DNA of 57,518 nt. Origin: a virus. The translations under genes were made by a program, and so were the position numbers. The notes beneath the pieces were generated by a model. It was not told the origin of the DNA, ran no database searches, and saw only the letters and a list, made by a program, of their open reading frames with translations. Positions 33,413 through 41,635 of this stretch are shown here, one piece after another. Every line of letters starts with the position of its first letter. Within the stretch, counting starts at the first letter, position 1. The DNA is taken from IMG/VR virus record IMGVR_UViG_3300009502_002970, positions 1 through 57,518 of that record; one strand, 5' to 3'.

Positions 33413-33919
33413 TCAGTCGCCAAACGTGGGATCCGGAACCCAACCGGTGCCACCGGCAGCCTTGTAACTGGCCGGGGCAGAAAACGCGCCGGTAAATACC
33501 ACTTCCCAGCCGTTATACCCTTCCACGTTAGCCGGTTTTGTAAGAGTCCCAAGTTTCTTCATTGGGATATCCATGGTCCCAAAGTAACGGGATACCCCAT
33601 TTTTGTCGATCAGGTTAATCACCAGATGACGGTTATTCATAGCATACAATGCGATCTCGACATCAGACCGGTCCTTAGGGATGAGCATCTTGATCTCGTA
33701 GGAATACTTGATGCCGGCCGGTGTCGGATCCTCCTTGCACGTGAGCTGTATGGTCTCATCGGTAGCGTAGAGGTTATTCCAAACCTTACCAGTTTTCAGC
33801 GTGATCACGCCAACCATGGTGACAGGGTTTACGTTATATGAAAGGATATCATCCTTGAATACGAACAGGACCGGGTTGACTCCCCCGATATTTCCATTTG
33901 TGTTTTTCAGAACTGCCAT
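33413..33919 (-). CDS. Candidate tail-tube or head-decoration protein (168 aa)
   Basis: Soluble beta-rich protein beginning MAVLKNTNGNIGGVNPVLF, with repeated strand-turn patterns and a C-terminal VPDPTFGD. This ending resembles those of the capsid and 231-aa proteins. No major tail (tube) protein was found in either tail module, so this and the 231-aa protein are candidates. It precedes the protease-capsid promoter and is probably expressed with the 198-aa gene upstream (13-nt gap). Confidence 0.55.
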   Translation of the reverse strand: MAVLKNTNGNIGGVNPVLFVFKDDILSYNVNPVTMVGVITLKTGKVWNNLYATDETIQLTCKEDPTPAGIKYSYEIKMLIPKDRSDVEIALYAMNNRHLVINLIDKNGVSRYFGTMDIPMKKLGTLTKPANVEGYNGWEVVFTGAFSAPASYKAAGGTGWVPDPTFGD

Positions 33920-33931
33920 TTTCGATTGAAA

Positions 33932-34528
33932 TTATATGATAAAAAATAGGTGACCTATCGTCTTTCTATTGCTGTCAATAAAACCGTGCCTAATCGATTT
34001 TTTTCTTGCCCGGTAATATGCTTTTGAAATCATGTCGAAGGTGATATCATCCCGCCGGATATTCATCTGGCTGCAAAACTCGTTTACAACTGCCTGGATT
34101 GATCCTTTCTGAGTTTTTGTTTCCAGGCGATAACGGACCTTGTCATCACAGTAGAACCTGAAGTGCAGCCTGAAGTGTGCTTCTACGATCTGCTGTATGG
34201 CCTGTTGATTCTTGAGCGATATCCACGCGGTATTGCGCCGCACTTCGAACTCGTGGAAGTATGGCAACGCGAAGGTGAATGAATATCCTTCCTGGTTCTT
34301 CTGGTACCGGTCGAACTGGAAGTTTGGTTTTGCCCTGGGCGGCATGCGTTCCAGGAATGGGAAGATGAGTTTACCCAGGTAAGAGTTCTTGGTTGCGCAA
34401 AGAAGGTCCCCTTCCGGAAACTTGCTTTCCATGTTCATTATGTAACGGATGTAATCCTGCAGGTAAGGCCTCATCTTGATCGTGATGGTTGGCCTTTCTA
34501 ATTCATATTGCTGGGTTTCCTGTTCCAT
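33932..34528 (-). CDS. Phage protein with late-type promoter (198 aa)
   Basis: N-terminal half has ITIKMRPYLQDYIRYIMNME; C-terminal third is basic and helical (KAYYRARKKSIRHGF near residue 169) and looks DNA- or RNA-binding. It could be a transcription factor or a structural factor; I do not recognise a family. The ATG is 5 nt after a -7 box. If it is expressed first among the structural genes, it could be a late regulator, but that is speculation. Confidence 0.6.
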   Translation of the reverse strand: MEQETQQYELERPTITIKMRPYLQDYIRYIMNMESKFPEGDLLCATKNSYLGKLIFPFLERMPPRAKPNFQFDRYQKNQEGYSFTFALPYFHEFEVRRNTAWISLKNQQAIQQIVEAHFRLHFRFYCDDKVRYRLETKTQKGSIQAVVNEFCSQMNIRRDDITFDMISKAYYRARKKSIRHGFIDSNRKTIGHLFFII

Positions 34529-34567
34529 GGGTGCGAATATAGTTTATGATTTGTTTTTGATAAAGGC
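34529..34567 (-). promoter_or_regulatory. Late-type promoter variant upstream of 198-aa gene
   Basis: GCCTTTA (34567-34561), 19 bp, TATATTCG (34541-34534), 5 nt, ATG at 34528. It departs from the other six in one base of the first box (G for T) and in the last two bases of the -7 box (CG rather than TG). The spacing is still exact. Confidence 0.65.
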
Positions 34568-34588
34568 CGTCCCATGGCAGGGACGGCC
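34565..34588 (-). terminator. Terminator after 92-aa gene
   Basis: GGCCGTCCC / GGGACGGCC stem of 9 bp with a 6-nt loop, followed by TTTATC. It ends the early operon and overlaps the first box of the late-type promoter by 3 nt. Confidence 0.8.
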
Positions 34589-34596
34589 GGCTTTTT

Positions 34597-34875
34597 CTAC
34601 TCTTTTTCTGACGACTGATTTTTGTAGTCGTTCAAAGTTTCCAATAATTCCGAAAGTTCCTGGTAAACGAAGGCCATGTGAGCCCGGTGCTCCTGGGTCC
34701 ACACGGCCGACTCCTCGGCGCTGATGGCTGCTACGAACATCTGCCTGATTGTTTTAATTGCATCTCCAACACTTGTGAATGTAAAGAATTTGTCCAGGAT
34801 CACCAGTATCGAGGGATCAACCGGGCCAGTGCATGCAACACATGCACTCTGAGTCTGTGTTTCTTCGGAATTCAT
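34597..34875 (-). CDS. Small CxxC protein, early operon paralogue (92 aa)
   Basis: Begins MNSEETQTQSACVACTGPVD. The CVAC pair is followed by the ILVILDKFF and FVAAISAEESAVW blocks and a WTQEHRAHMAFVYQELSELLETL helix. The gene at 16265-16600 has the same order of features; the two are clearly paralogues. It is the last gene of the early operon. Confidence 0.75.
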   Translation of the reverse strand: MNSEETQTQSACVACTGPVDPSILVILDKFFTFTSVGDAIKTIRQMFVAAISAEESAVWTQEHRAHMAFVYQELSELLETLNDYKNQSSEKE

Positions 34876-34947
34876 GGGGTTAAGTTTAGTTATGCAACAT
34901 TAACGTAACATCATCATGCGATTGTTTCGTAAATAATGAATTTATTT

Positions 34948-35133
34948 CTAAAAATAATGTTCAATATCAGGTTTGGGTAATGGCATAGGATGGGTGTTAC
35001 GTATATCACGCAATTTTTCATCGAGCTCTTCTTTGGTAAGCTTTGGTTTTGCTGTAGTTACCGGGGGAATAATGGATTCAGCTTTTGTCTGATCAATGAT
35101 ATCTATTGATTTAGGAACCGTAGATGGTAACAA
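34948..35133 (-). CDS. Small Pro/Lys-rich protein (61 aa)
   Basis: Short charged protein rich in Pro, Lys and Thr, ending DIEHYF. It lies 6 nt after the zinc-ribbon gene in the same direction, so it is probably a real member of the operon. No motif recognised. Confidence 0.45.
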   Translation of the reverse strand: MLPSTVPKSIDIIDQTKAESIIPPVTTAKPKLTKEELDEKLRDIRNTHPMPLPKPDIEHYF

Positions 35134-35139
35134 CGATTT

Positions 35140-35526
35140 TTACACCCTGATACTTTCACGGGCAAGTGCGCGCTGCTTAATATTGGATAAGTATTTTTGG
35201 CATTTTTCTCCACATCCACGCTGAGTTGCACGTTGTGGAGTGAACCAGGATCCACATACCTCGCATTTAATATTTGCATACTTGGTAAACTTTTTGTGAC
35301 GATGAATAGGATCAGCTGGCGGCGGATCAACTGTTTCCTGCACGGGGTCTGATGTTGATTCAATTTCTTTGATCTGTTGATTACAAGCTTCGATAAATTC
35401 CTGCGGAGTTTCAACCATACTTTCACCATTGAGCGCGGAGATGGCAGCGCGTAACTGTTTTATCTTCCCCAAATGATCATCAATGATGGAATACATTTCG
35501 AAGATTATTTCAAGTTCTGTTTTCAT
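35140..35526 (-). CDS. Zinc-knuckle protein in early operon (128 aa)
   Basis: N-terminal helical half, a Pro-rich linker near residues 66-74, then CEVCG and CGEKC (two CxxC/CxxxC pairs, about residues 89-111) with RATQRGC between. This is a small zinc-ribbon. A nucleic-acid- or protein-binding role is likely. In the early operon upstream of the head genes. Confidence 0.65.
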   Translation of the reverse strand: MKTELEIIFEMYSIIDDHLGKIKQLRAAISALNGESMVETPQEFIEACNQQIKEIESTSDPVQETVDPPPADPIHRHKKFTKYANIKCEVCGSWFTPQRATQRGCGEKCQKYLSNIKQRALARESIRV

Positions 35527-35548
35527 GTTGTTTTTTTTTGACTGTTAA

Positions 35549-35869
35549 TTACTCGGCATCAGCTTTCATGTCTCCCATGAGATCCCGGATTGGATCATGG
35601 CTCTTGAACTTAGGTTTGTGCGACACGTATTCATGATCCTCATGGATGGTGATGTCGGTAAACTTATCACCGTTGTATACCGGATCATTTTTTTTCATCA
35701 CGGAGTGAAGAATATCTGACACTTGTCTCAACTTTGGTTCTGCTGGATAAATATCCAGCGTGTAACCATTTGGCAACAATGATTCTATTGCCAATAATTC
35801 ATCATCACTGACTTGAACTACCTGGTCGAATTCAACGACCGTTTTAAACTGAACTCTTACTTTTTTCAT
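35549..35869 (-). CDS. Phage early protein (106 aa)
   Basis: Beta-rich start (MKKVRVQFKTVVEFDQVVQV) then acidic helices. It overlaps the 74-aa gene by 26 nt. A CTAACCC-like stretch (top-strand GGGTTAA) lies upstream of its start. Function unknown. Confidence 0.6.
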   Translation of the reverse strand: MKKVRVQFKTVVEFDQVVQVSDDELLAIESLLPNGYTLDIYPAEPKLRQVSDILHSVMKKNDPVYNGDKFTDITIHEDHEYVSHKPKFKSHDPIRDLMGDMKADAE

Positions 35870-36068
35870 GTTTAACTGGGGTTTTAGGGTTAATAATCAA
35901 CTGTATTCCTCTTTTAGCAAAACTGTTATATAGTGATCTGGCCAGCTTATGCAGCTCGCCAGCGGTTGGCTCCCAGGCTGAGAATTCCGGGCGAAGCAGC
36001 ACGCTGATCAGCGCTTCCTGCAGTGCCGCGAAATCAGCGGGTTCTTTGACTATGTTACTCTTGTTCAT
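35844..36068 (-). CDS. Phage early protein (74 aa)
   Basis: Helical; a LQEALISVLL stretch and an AKRGIQLIINPK block near the C-terminus. Overlaps both neighbours, which fits a compact phage operon. No motif recognised. Confidence 0.55.
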   Translation of the reverse strand: MNKSNIVKEPADFAALQEALISVLLRPEFSAWEPTAGELHKLARSLYNSFAKRGIQLIINPKTPVKHEKSKSSV

Positions 36069-36303
36069 TTTCTTTTACAAATACGCGATCCTCGTCGATG
36101 AATGGCTGAAGGAACTCGCTGGTTAAATTCATCGATACCTCGCAGATCTGGAATACATCCTCGTAATCCACCCACTGGATCAGGAAGGTCATCCCGATCT
36201 TTCTTTTTCCATTTTCGGTGAAATCTGCTAACGTTGCCCTGCGGAAATTGTCTGGCAATTTGTCATAGTGTGGGCAACCATGCTTTGTGTACTTTATTTC
36301 CAT
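36055..36303 (-). CDS. Phage early protein with CPH motif (82 aa)
   Basis: Start at 36303 (MEIKYTKHGCPHYDK); the frame opening at 36312 adds three residues. Compact alpha/beta domain with a WVDYEDVFQI stretch, acidic C-terminus. It sits next to the iteron-like array and follows the replication protein in the early operon. Function unknown. Confidence 0.55.
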   Translation of the reverse strand: MEIKYTKHGCPHYDKLPDNFRRATLADFTENGKRKIGMTFLIQWVDYEDVFQICEVSMNLTSEFLQPFIDEDRVFVKENEQE

Positions 36304-36370
36304 TTCAATCATTTTTTGTCATTTTTTGATGAAAATAAAAAAAAACAGCGTTTGCCAAACCGAAATGTCC

Positions 36371-36488
36371 ACACCTACACACCTACAGACCATACAAGCA
36401 CCTACAGCGACCATACAGACACCTACAATATTTTCGTAGGTATATATATAATAATCAATAATATATAATCTTGTATGGTGTGTAGGTA
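36371..36488. repeat. Iteron-like repeat array and A+T-rich tract, candidate replication origin
   Basis: ACCTACA occurs at 36373-36379, 36381-36387, 36400-36406 and 36421-36427, interleaved with ACCATACA at 36389 and 36410. Inverted copies are TGTATGGT (36472-36479) and TGTAGGTA (36481-36488). The 18-bp segment 36381-36398 matches the reverse complement of 36470-36487 at 17 positions. Between them is a 30-nt TATA-rich stretch (36441-36470). Iterons beside a primase/helicase-type gene are typical of phage or plasmid origins. Confidence 0.6.
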
Positions 36489-36547
36489 TTGAAAAACGCA
36501 TTTTTGCCAGGTATTTTGTGTTTTTTTTTCTTTTTTCGCTGATGCTG

Positions 36548-38728
36548 TCAAAATGGCGGTTCTTCCTGATCTGGCGAGGGTGGAAAAACAATCGGATTTT
36601 CTACAGATTGAACAACCGATTTAACATCTGCCGGCAGATCTGTTCCGGGAAGTGGTTTATACATCACCAACCGTTCAAGGTTCACATCAAGTTCCCCGGG
36701 CCCAAACTTGAACACGAATGCCGAGCTGTTTGAATTATCGAACCTCACCTGATCACTGTGCCCGACATATGACTTATTCCCTTTCATGTAATGAATGATG
36801 GACACCATGTCGATCCCGTTGCGTCCGGTCTGCTGGCGGTGTTTCTCCATGTATAGCGGATGGATCCGGGATAGCCGGATACACAGCAATTTCGTTGGTT
36901 CAGTAAAATCTACATTCTTTAGGTCTCCGCTCTTGAGCGTAACTTTGATTGATTCCAATGTTGATATTTTGAAATCGATATTATTGGCGATGCGGCCCTC
37001 GTCGAGTAGATATTCAACGGTCTGCCAGAACCCGGCCACAGATTCAGAACTTGATACCTGCTTACTTTGATCCGAAAGGTTCTTCTTGATTACCTGGTAC
37101 AGGTATTCATAGGTGAAATTGAACTTCAGCCCTTCAGGTTCCTTTGATATGATCCTGATCGGGGTAAGGATACAGGCATAATTGCGAACCAGTCGTTCAT
37201 CGTATGAAAGTTTCTCGGCTATCAGATCACTCTTGAGTTGTTCTTGAACCTCGGTGAACTCAATCCCAAACTTCTGATCGATCAGAGATCTGAAGTTCAG
37301 AATATCACCCAGCAAGGATGATATCCCGGCCAGCTCATAATCCTTGAGTTTGTTATAAGCATTCATCTCAACCTCTGTGTACGCGTGTTTTTGGAACATC
37401 AGAAGAATGGCCCGGGTGAGCAGCGCGTTATCATCAGCGGTGGGCATATGCTGTCCGCTGATGGCCAGGGATCCGTTGATCTTGGTTGTCTTCGTTCTGT
37501 TATCCTGTGTCATCTTACCCTTTTCCGAGCCGGCGCCATCATAGGCACCCTTGAGGGACTGGAACCTGCGGGGATCAATATCATTGTAATATTCATCCAC
37601 CCAAATCAGGGCATTCTTTACCCGGGCCAGGTTTCGGTCAAAACCTACCTGGGTACCTGAGCTCAGGTTAAAGGTTGGTTTATTATGAAAAAACAGGTTA
37701 CTTAATGACCATGCCAGGGTACTCTTCCCTGACTGAACAGTGCCAAAGAGGAACAGGTGCGGGAAGATCTTGTACTTTTCAAATATGATATCTCTGAACA
37801 CGGTGGCCACAGCATAAGCAATGCCTATCATTCCGTTATCATTGAATGATTCCAACATCAGCTTTGTCCAGGTACCGAAACTTATCGGGGACTGGTTCCA
37901 CACGAAGTACCGGTCGTTCTCGTATTCATCATCATCATCCCGCACGTTCTTGTATATGGATGAGAATGCGGCTGTGAAATACTTCTTGTTTTTAAACTCG
38001 GTAATCCCAAAATCATTCACCGGTTGCCACACGCCATGAAAGATGCCATTGGCGAAAGCATAGAATCCTTCACGCATCCAGCCCAGGGTTCTCAATTCTT
38101 CACATACCGGGAAGTTTATCGATATGTGATCGAGAATTCGCATGTAATGCCCTTTTTGACCATAAAAAAGGAAATCTCCTTTGCAAAAAACGTACTGGCT
38201 GAAGAGTTCCACGCTAAGGAAATTCTTTGAAGGAATTTCCAACACCCGTGTATATCCAAGGTAGTTCACGATCTCCACCAGGCGTTTGTTATCCGTTATT
38301 GAATCAATATGAAATAACGGTTTTATGATGAAATTCGAGCACTTGAAATCATGCTGCGTGGCGGTATAGAACCAATAACAATTATTCAAAATGTACCATC
38401 CTAAAGGATTCTCCTCGTCCGAGTTTTCACCATCTGTTCTTGTCCGGGTAGATTGCACCGACTTCCTTGAATCGGCCAGGAACTTGAGTTGAGTCGCAAA
38501 AGTTTTCTTGGTGATCTTGTATTTCTTGGCCAGGTAATTGATAAATGATTCCCTGGTTCCCGGGCTGGAAAGGTCGAAGAGCATGAGGCAAACCTTGTCA
38601 ACGGCCTCCCCCATTTTGGACGGGCTGTCGTCAACCGATTCAAGGATAATTTCCATTTGTGAAAGGATATTATCATCCGCGCCGACATTGGTATCGATCA
38701 GGGCGATTGTTGGTGGTAGTTCACTCAT
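36548..38728 (-). CDS. Phage primase/helicase-like P-loop protein (726 aa)
   Basis: I place the start at 38728 (MSELPPTIALI), overlapping the preceding gene by 8 nt; the frame open from 38776 lies within that gene. The Walker A motif GTVQSGKST is at about residues 329-337 and the Walker B-like ALIWVDEYYND at about 372-382, in the central third. The architecture (about 300 N-terminal residues without a recognised domain, a single P-loop ATPase, a helical C-terminal region) resembles phage/plasmid primase-helicases of the SF3 or DUF927 kind, but I cannot settle the family. It is the largest early gene and is next to the iteron-like array. Confidence 0.75.
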   Translation of the reverse strand: MSELPPTIALIDTNVGADDNILSQMEIILESVDDSPSKMGEAVDKVCLMLFDLSSPGTRESFINYLAKKYKITKKTFATQLKFLADSRKSVQSTRTRTDGENSDEENPLGWYILNNCYWFYTATQHDFKCSNFIIKPLFHIDSITDNKRLVEIVNYLGYTRVLEIPSKNFLSVELFSQYVFCKGDFLFYGQKGHYMRILDHISINFPVCEELRTLGWMREGFYAFANGIFHGVWQPVNDFGITEFKNKKYFTAAFSSIYKNVRDDDDEYENDRYFVWNQSPISFGTWTKLMLESFNDNGMIGIAYAVATVFRDIIFEKYKIFPHLFLFGTVQSGKSTLAWSLSNLFFHNKPTFNLSSGTQVGFDRNLARVKNALIWVDEYYNDIDPRRFQSLKGAYDGAGSEKGKMTQDNRTKTTKINGSLAISGQHMPTADDNALLTRAILLMFQKHAYTEVEMNAYNKLKDYELAGISSLLGDILNFRSLIDQKFGIEFTEVQEQLKSDLIAEKLSYDERLVRNYACILTPIRIISKEPEGLKFNFTYEYLYQVIKKNLSDQSKQVSSSESVAGFWQTVEYLLDEGRIANNIDFKISTLESIKVTLKSGDLKNVDFTEPTKLLCIRLSRIHPLYMEKHRQQTGRNGIDMVSIIHYMKGNKSYVGHSDQVRFDNSNSSAFVFKFGPGELDVNLERLVMYKPLPGTDLPADVKSVVQSVENPIVFPPSPDQEEPPF

Positions 38729-39113
38729 GACTTTCTTTTTCCTTATCCTTAAGATCCTTTTGCATCGTTTTCTCAACAGCGGATATCACCTCGTCCATCT
38801 TATCCTGAGTTATGAGAAATCGTACTTGTTCGTATGATGACACTCTTGTCATGAGTTCAGCATTCCATGACTCCAACCATGCGCAGCGCTGCTTGAGCTG
38901 GTAGTTTTCCTTGATCACCCAGGCAAGATCCTGCATGTAGTCCCAGGCAAACTTCATGATATCAGAAGTTCGTTTCCAGAACTTCCAGGAGTCATTTTCT
39001 CCCGTCTTAATCTTGTAATTGGTCAACATGGCTTCTACCTCATGTATTCTGTTCATCAATAGTTCCGGGGCGCCTTCATAGATCGTATGTGATATATATT
39101 TCTGCTCGGTCAT
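38721..39113 (-). CDS. Phage early protein (130 aa)
   Basis: Helical, with an SWKFWKRTSDIMKFAWDYMQ stretch near residues 42-61 and a Lys/Asp-rich C-terminus. It lies just upstream of the replication protein and overlaps it. No motif recognised. Probably replication-associated by position. Confidence 0.6.
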   Translation of the reverse strand: MTEQKYISHTIYEGAPELLMNRIHEVEAMLTNYKIKTGENDSWKFWKRTSDIMKFAWDYMQDLAWVIKENYQLKQRCAWLESWNAELMTRVSSYEQVRFLITQDKMDEVISAVEKTMQKDLKDKEKESHE

Positions 39114-39114
39114 A

Positions 39115-39336
39115 TTAATCCCCTTCCTGAATTACCAGTTCAGCATTAATGGCCGCGATCAAATCGATGATCCGGCATTGCACTTCAACATTTCCAAGGG
39201 TAGATTCCGCCCAGTCATCCGGGGGAACTGTAAGGATGATCACTGATTTAACCTCAGATATGAGGTAAAAAGCGGATAGGGCCCGCTTGATAATTTTGAG
39301 ATCCTTTGTCCCAAAATTCGAGAATGACTTCGCCAT
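39115..39336 (-). CDS. Small early protein (73 aa)
   Basis: Alpha/beta, mildly basic N-terminus and acidic C-terminus (VIQEGD). Its stop is 1 nt before the ATG of the 130-aa gene. No recognisable motif. Confidence 0.55.
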   Translation of the reverse strand: MAKSFSNFGTKDLKIIKRALSAFYLISEVKSVIILTVPPDDWAESTLGNVEVQCRIIDLIAAINAELVIQEGD

Positions 39337-39348
39337 GATCCAAATTGT

Positions 39349-39636
39349 TTAGTCAAGAATCCCGGCAATATCCCTTTTGATCTTATCATTCGATGCCTTT
39401 AGCTCTTTAAGATAAGCCACAGCTACTTTCACAATCTCCAGATTCCACCTCTTATCGTCCGGATTTATAACACCATTGATATGCCCTATTGAGTATGTTT
39501 TCATTTCAGGGTGCTGATTTTTAATAATATCCCTGATTTTTCTGCCAGAACCCAACGGGAAGGACCGGAACAAATCGCGGTAAGATTCATTTTGATCAAA
39601 AAACTTTTTCTTAGTCATTGACAATTTTGTTTTCAT
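39349..39636 (-). CDS. First gene of early operon, possible Cro-like DNA-binding protein (95 aa)
   Basis: Basic, helical protein (MKTKLSMTKKKFF start; GSGRKIRDIIKN near 30-40). It is divergent from the repressor-like gene at 39780, which is the arrangement of cI/cro. The HTH assignment is only suggestive. A regulatory region separates the two genes. Confidence 0.6.
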   Translation of the reverse strand: MKTKLSMTKKKFFDQNESYRDLFRSFPLGSGRKIRDIIKNQHPEMKTYSIGHINGVINPDDKRWNLEIVKVAVAYLKELKASNDKIKRDIAGILD

Positions 39637-39779
39637 GTTGTAACTTTGTTTTTAAAATGTGTTAAAATGGTTTATGGATATACACGTAATAAGGCCGCAA
39701 ATATCAATTAATTATTATTGCAAATCAATATTATTTTTGATTACATCATAATTTATATCGATTCTATACAAGTAAAAAA
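39637..39779. promoter_or_regulatory. Divergent early/repressor control region
   Basis: A+T-rich 143-bp interval between divergent genes. Near-direct repeats start GCAAATATCAATTAAT (39697-39712) and GCAAATCAATATTAT (39720-39734). These may be operator half-sites. No strong match to the TCCTTTA promoter class. A -7-like TATACAAG is found at 39765-39772. Confidence 0.4.
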
Positions 39780-40169
39780 ATGCATATGACTACAAAACTG
39801 ATTGGTACGAAGATTTCAGAATTGCTTAAGGAAAAGAAAATTGTCGTAAAAACGCTCTTGAAAAACATGCGGACACAGTTCCCTCATGAACGGGGTTTGA
39901 CCGAAAATGGATTTAAATACTCGTTGGAAAATGACACTGTAAAATCAGGATTACTGGTAAAACTCGCTGATTCACTGGATATGCCATTGGTAGACCTGCT
40001 CCCGGATGAATACATCCTGAGTGCATCTCAGTTAAAAAACAGAATCGAGGAAAATGAGAAGCTCATCGCCCGGGTCCGGGAACTGGAGAATGACAAGGCA
40101 CAGTGCCTGAAAATTATTTCCTTCCTGGAGGAGAAAGTGAAACGACTGGAGCCGGGATCCCCTGGTTAG
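39780..40169 (+). CDS. Repressor-like HTH protein with C-terminal coiled coil (129 aa)
   Basis: One of only two plus-strand phage genes. N-terminal region LIGTKISELLKEKKIVVKTLL (about 6-26) and a second helix pair near 40-62 (FKYSLENDTVKSGLLVKLAD) fit a helix-turn-helix of XRE type. The last 45 residues are a heptad-like coiled coil (LKNRIEENEKLIARVRELEN), for dimerisation. Placed divergently from the early operon, as a cI-type repressor would be. It is closed by a strong terminator. Confidence 0.75.
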   Translation: MHMTTKLIGTKISELLKEKKIVVKTLLKNMRTQFPHERGLTENGFKYSLENDTVKSGLLVKLADSLDMPLVDLLPDEYILSASQLKNRIEENEKLIARVRELENDKAQCLKIISFLEEKVKRLEPGSPG

Positions 40170-40197
40170 AAAACCTGATCGAAATTAACTTCATGAA

Positions 40198-40234
40198 AAC
40201 AGCGGAATGCCAATTGGAGTTCCGCTGTTTTTTT
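40198..40234 (+). terminator. Terminator after repressor-like gene
   Basis: A 10-bp perfect stem (AACAGCGGAA / TTCCGCTGTT, 40198-40207 and 40220-40229) with a 12-nt loop, followed by seven T (40228-40234). Confidence 0.9.
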
Positions 40235-40574
40235 GTAACTGTACATGCTTAAATGTGAATATGTTAACCATACCCTTTCATTATCAACAATTTGGCAATC
40301 ACAATATACTTTGAATAGAATCAATTAATTTTGATCATACTATTAATTATAAGACAAATATGTTTTTCTATATATTTGATATTTAGATAGATATATTTTT
40401 GAAAACCGTCAATACTCCGTATTATTTCCCTACATTTGCAGCTGAATCTTTGTAAAACACTAACAATCAACTAAGAATAACAGGAGAATAACCTCCGTAT
40501 AACCTCCTTTTATTTTATATTTATTTGATATTCTGTATTTTATAAAATGGTTCAAAATCTCTTGATTTTGCCAT
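40235..40574 (+). promoter_or_regulatory. A+T-rich leader region with Bacteroidota-type -7 box
   Basis: 340 nt without a gene. A TACATTTG box at 40432-40439 is a good match to TAnnTTTG, but no -33 element lies at the usual distance. An AGGAG stretch at about 40481-40485 is followed by paired CCTCC motifs (40493, 40504), which could form a small hairpin. Otherwise only low-complexity A+T. It probably drives the plus-strand 205-aa gene. Confidence 0.5.
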
Positions 40575-41192
40575 ATGAAACGAATAGAATTCAAAAATAT
40601 CATCTCTCCAAATGGTCGCAGTATTATCACTGACGAGAATCGTTGGCGGGTCATTATCGGAAGTAAAACTGAAATCTCATTCAAAAACCAAAAATATGCC
40701 ATCGCATTTCAAGCCAGGATCAATGAGGAGTTGAATGACGCCCTGTTTACTTTCAACGATGTTTCAATGGAACTTTACCGTCACTATAAGACCAATTGGT
40801 TCTACTTTAACATGAACCGTGAACAGGTTGACAACGAGAAACAAATCCGGTACGCTTTTTCTGAGGTTGAACGCCTGATGGACAAAGTTGTCATTGAATA
40901 TGAGCCTGGGAGAATGTTTGCGCACATTAAAAACACCTCGGCATATTTAAAAACCATTGCAAAGTGTCTGCAATCATTGCAACGGCACCGGGAAGCCTAT
41001 GCCGAAGTCAGAAGTCTGGAACTTCTTATTGGCAGGGTCAACAATAGCTTTGAGATCGTTGATGGTCTTGGATGGAACCCAGTTCCGCCCGGTGGTGAGA
41101 TTGTTCGTTGTGAGCCAATGCAGCAACTCACTGTGCGGGAGCAATTGAAAACATTGCAGGAAACATTACACAAGAGGAGTCTCAAAGATTAG
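40575..41192 (+). CDS. Plus-strand protein of unknown function (205 aa)
   Basis: Soluble alpha/beta protein without signal peptide or membrane segment. N-terminal half beta-rich (MKRIEFKNIISPNG), C-terminal half helical and ends HKRSLKD. It is transcribed with the repressor-like gene direction but separated from it by a terminator. Possible lysogeny-related cargo, for example superinfection exclusion or a lysogenic-conversion factor; there is no evidence beyond context. Confidence 0.6.
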   Translation: MKRIEFKNIISPNGRSIITDENRWRVIIGSKTEISFKNQKYAIAFQARINEELNDALFTFNDVSMELYRHYKTNWFYFNMNREQVDNEKQIRYAFSEVERLMDKVVIEYEPGRMFAHIKNTSAYLKTIAKCLQSLQRHREAYAEVRSLELLIGRVNNSFEIVDGLGWNPVPPGGEIVRCEPMQQLTVREQLKTLQETLHKRSLKD

Positions 41193-41291
41193 TGTCATTT
41201 GGTAGCAATCATTGTGTCTTGTGACATAATTTAAGTTTACAAGATACTTGTAAAATTTTCATTATAAAGCGATTCGATGTTCTATAATGTA

Positions 41292-41459
41292 TTATTTGAT
41301 TTTTAAAGTACCGCACACATCATCAACTTGTTTCTTAACCAGGTCATTACTTTTACTTTCAACAATAATCAAATTGGTAGCAAAGGTCGGGGTATTAAAA
41401 GACAAATATGAAATGGTAATTATTATTCCACCGTTTTTGTTTTGAATAACCGTTTTCAT
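41292..41459 (-). CDS. Possible small protein (55 aa)
   Basis: Frame from 41459 to 41292. It begins MKTVIQNKNGGI and ends TLKIK, with some beta character. It is in an A+T-rich area and lacks supporting signals. May be a small orphan gene or spurious. Confidence 0.3.
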   Translation of the reverse strand: MKTVIQNKNGGIIITISYLSFNTPTFATNLIIVESKSNDLVKKQVDDVCGTLKIK

Positions 41460-41635
41460 TGCTTTATTATACATATGCCAAGTGTTTTCATAAATGTAAA
41501 TTTAGTATTTCTAACTCTAAATTAGTCTTGAAAAACATAATGAACAGCCTAAACAGTAATGAGAACCTTGTTCAAAGTCTTAGTATGAATTATTTTATTT
41601 CGAATCCAAACCTTGCTAACCTTCCTGCATATATC

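Noticed and set aside
36371-36488. CRISPR-like array
   Set aside because: The units are only 7-8 bp, unevenly spaced and partly inverted. There are no spacers of constant length and no cas genes.
38402-38440. Another TAAAGGA (TCCTTTA on the minus strand) inside the replication gene
   Set aside because: No -7 box lies 19 bp downstream; instead the sequence reads ATTGTTAT at a different offset. It is a chance match.
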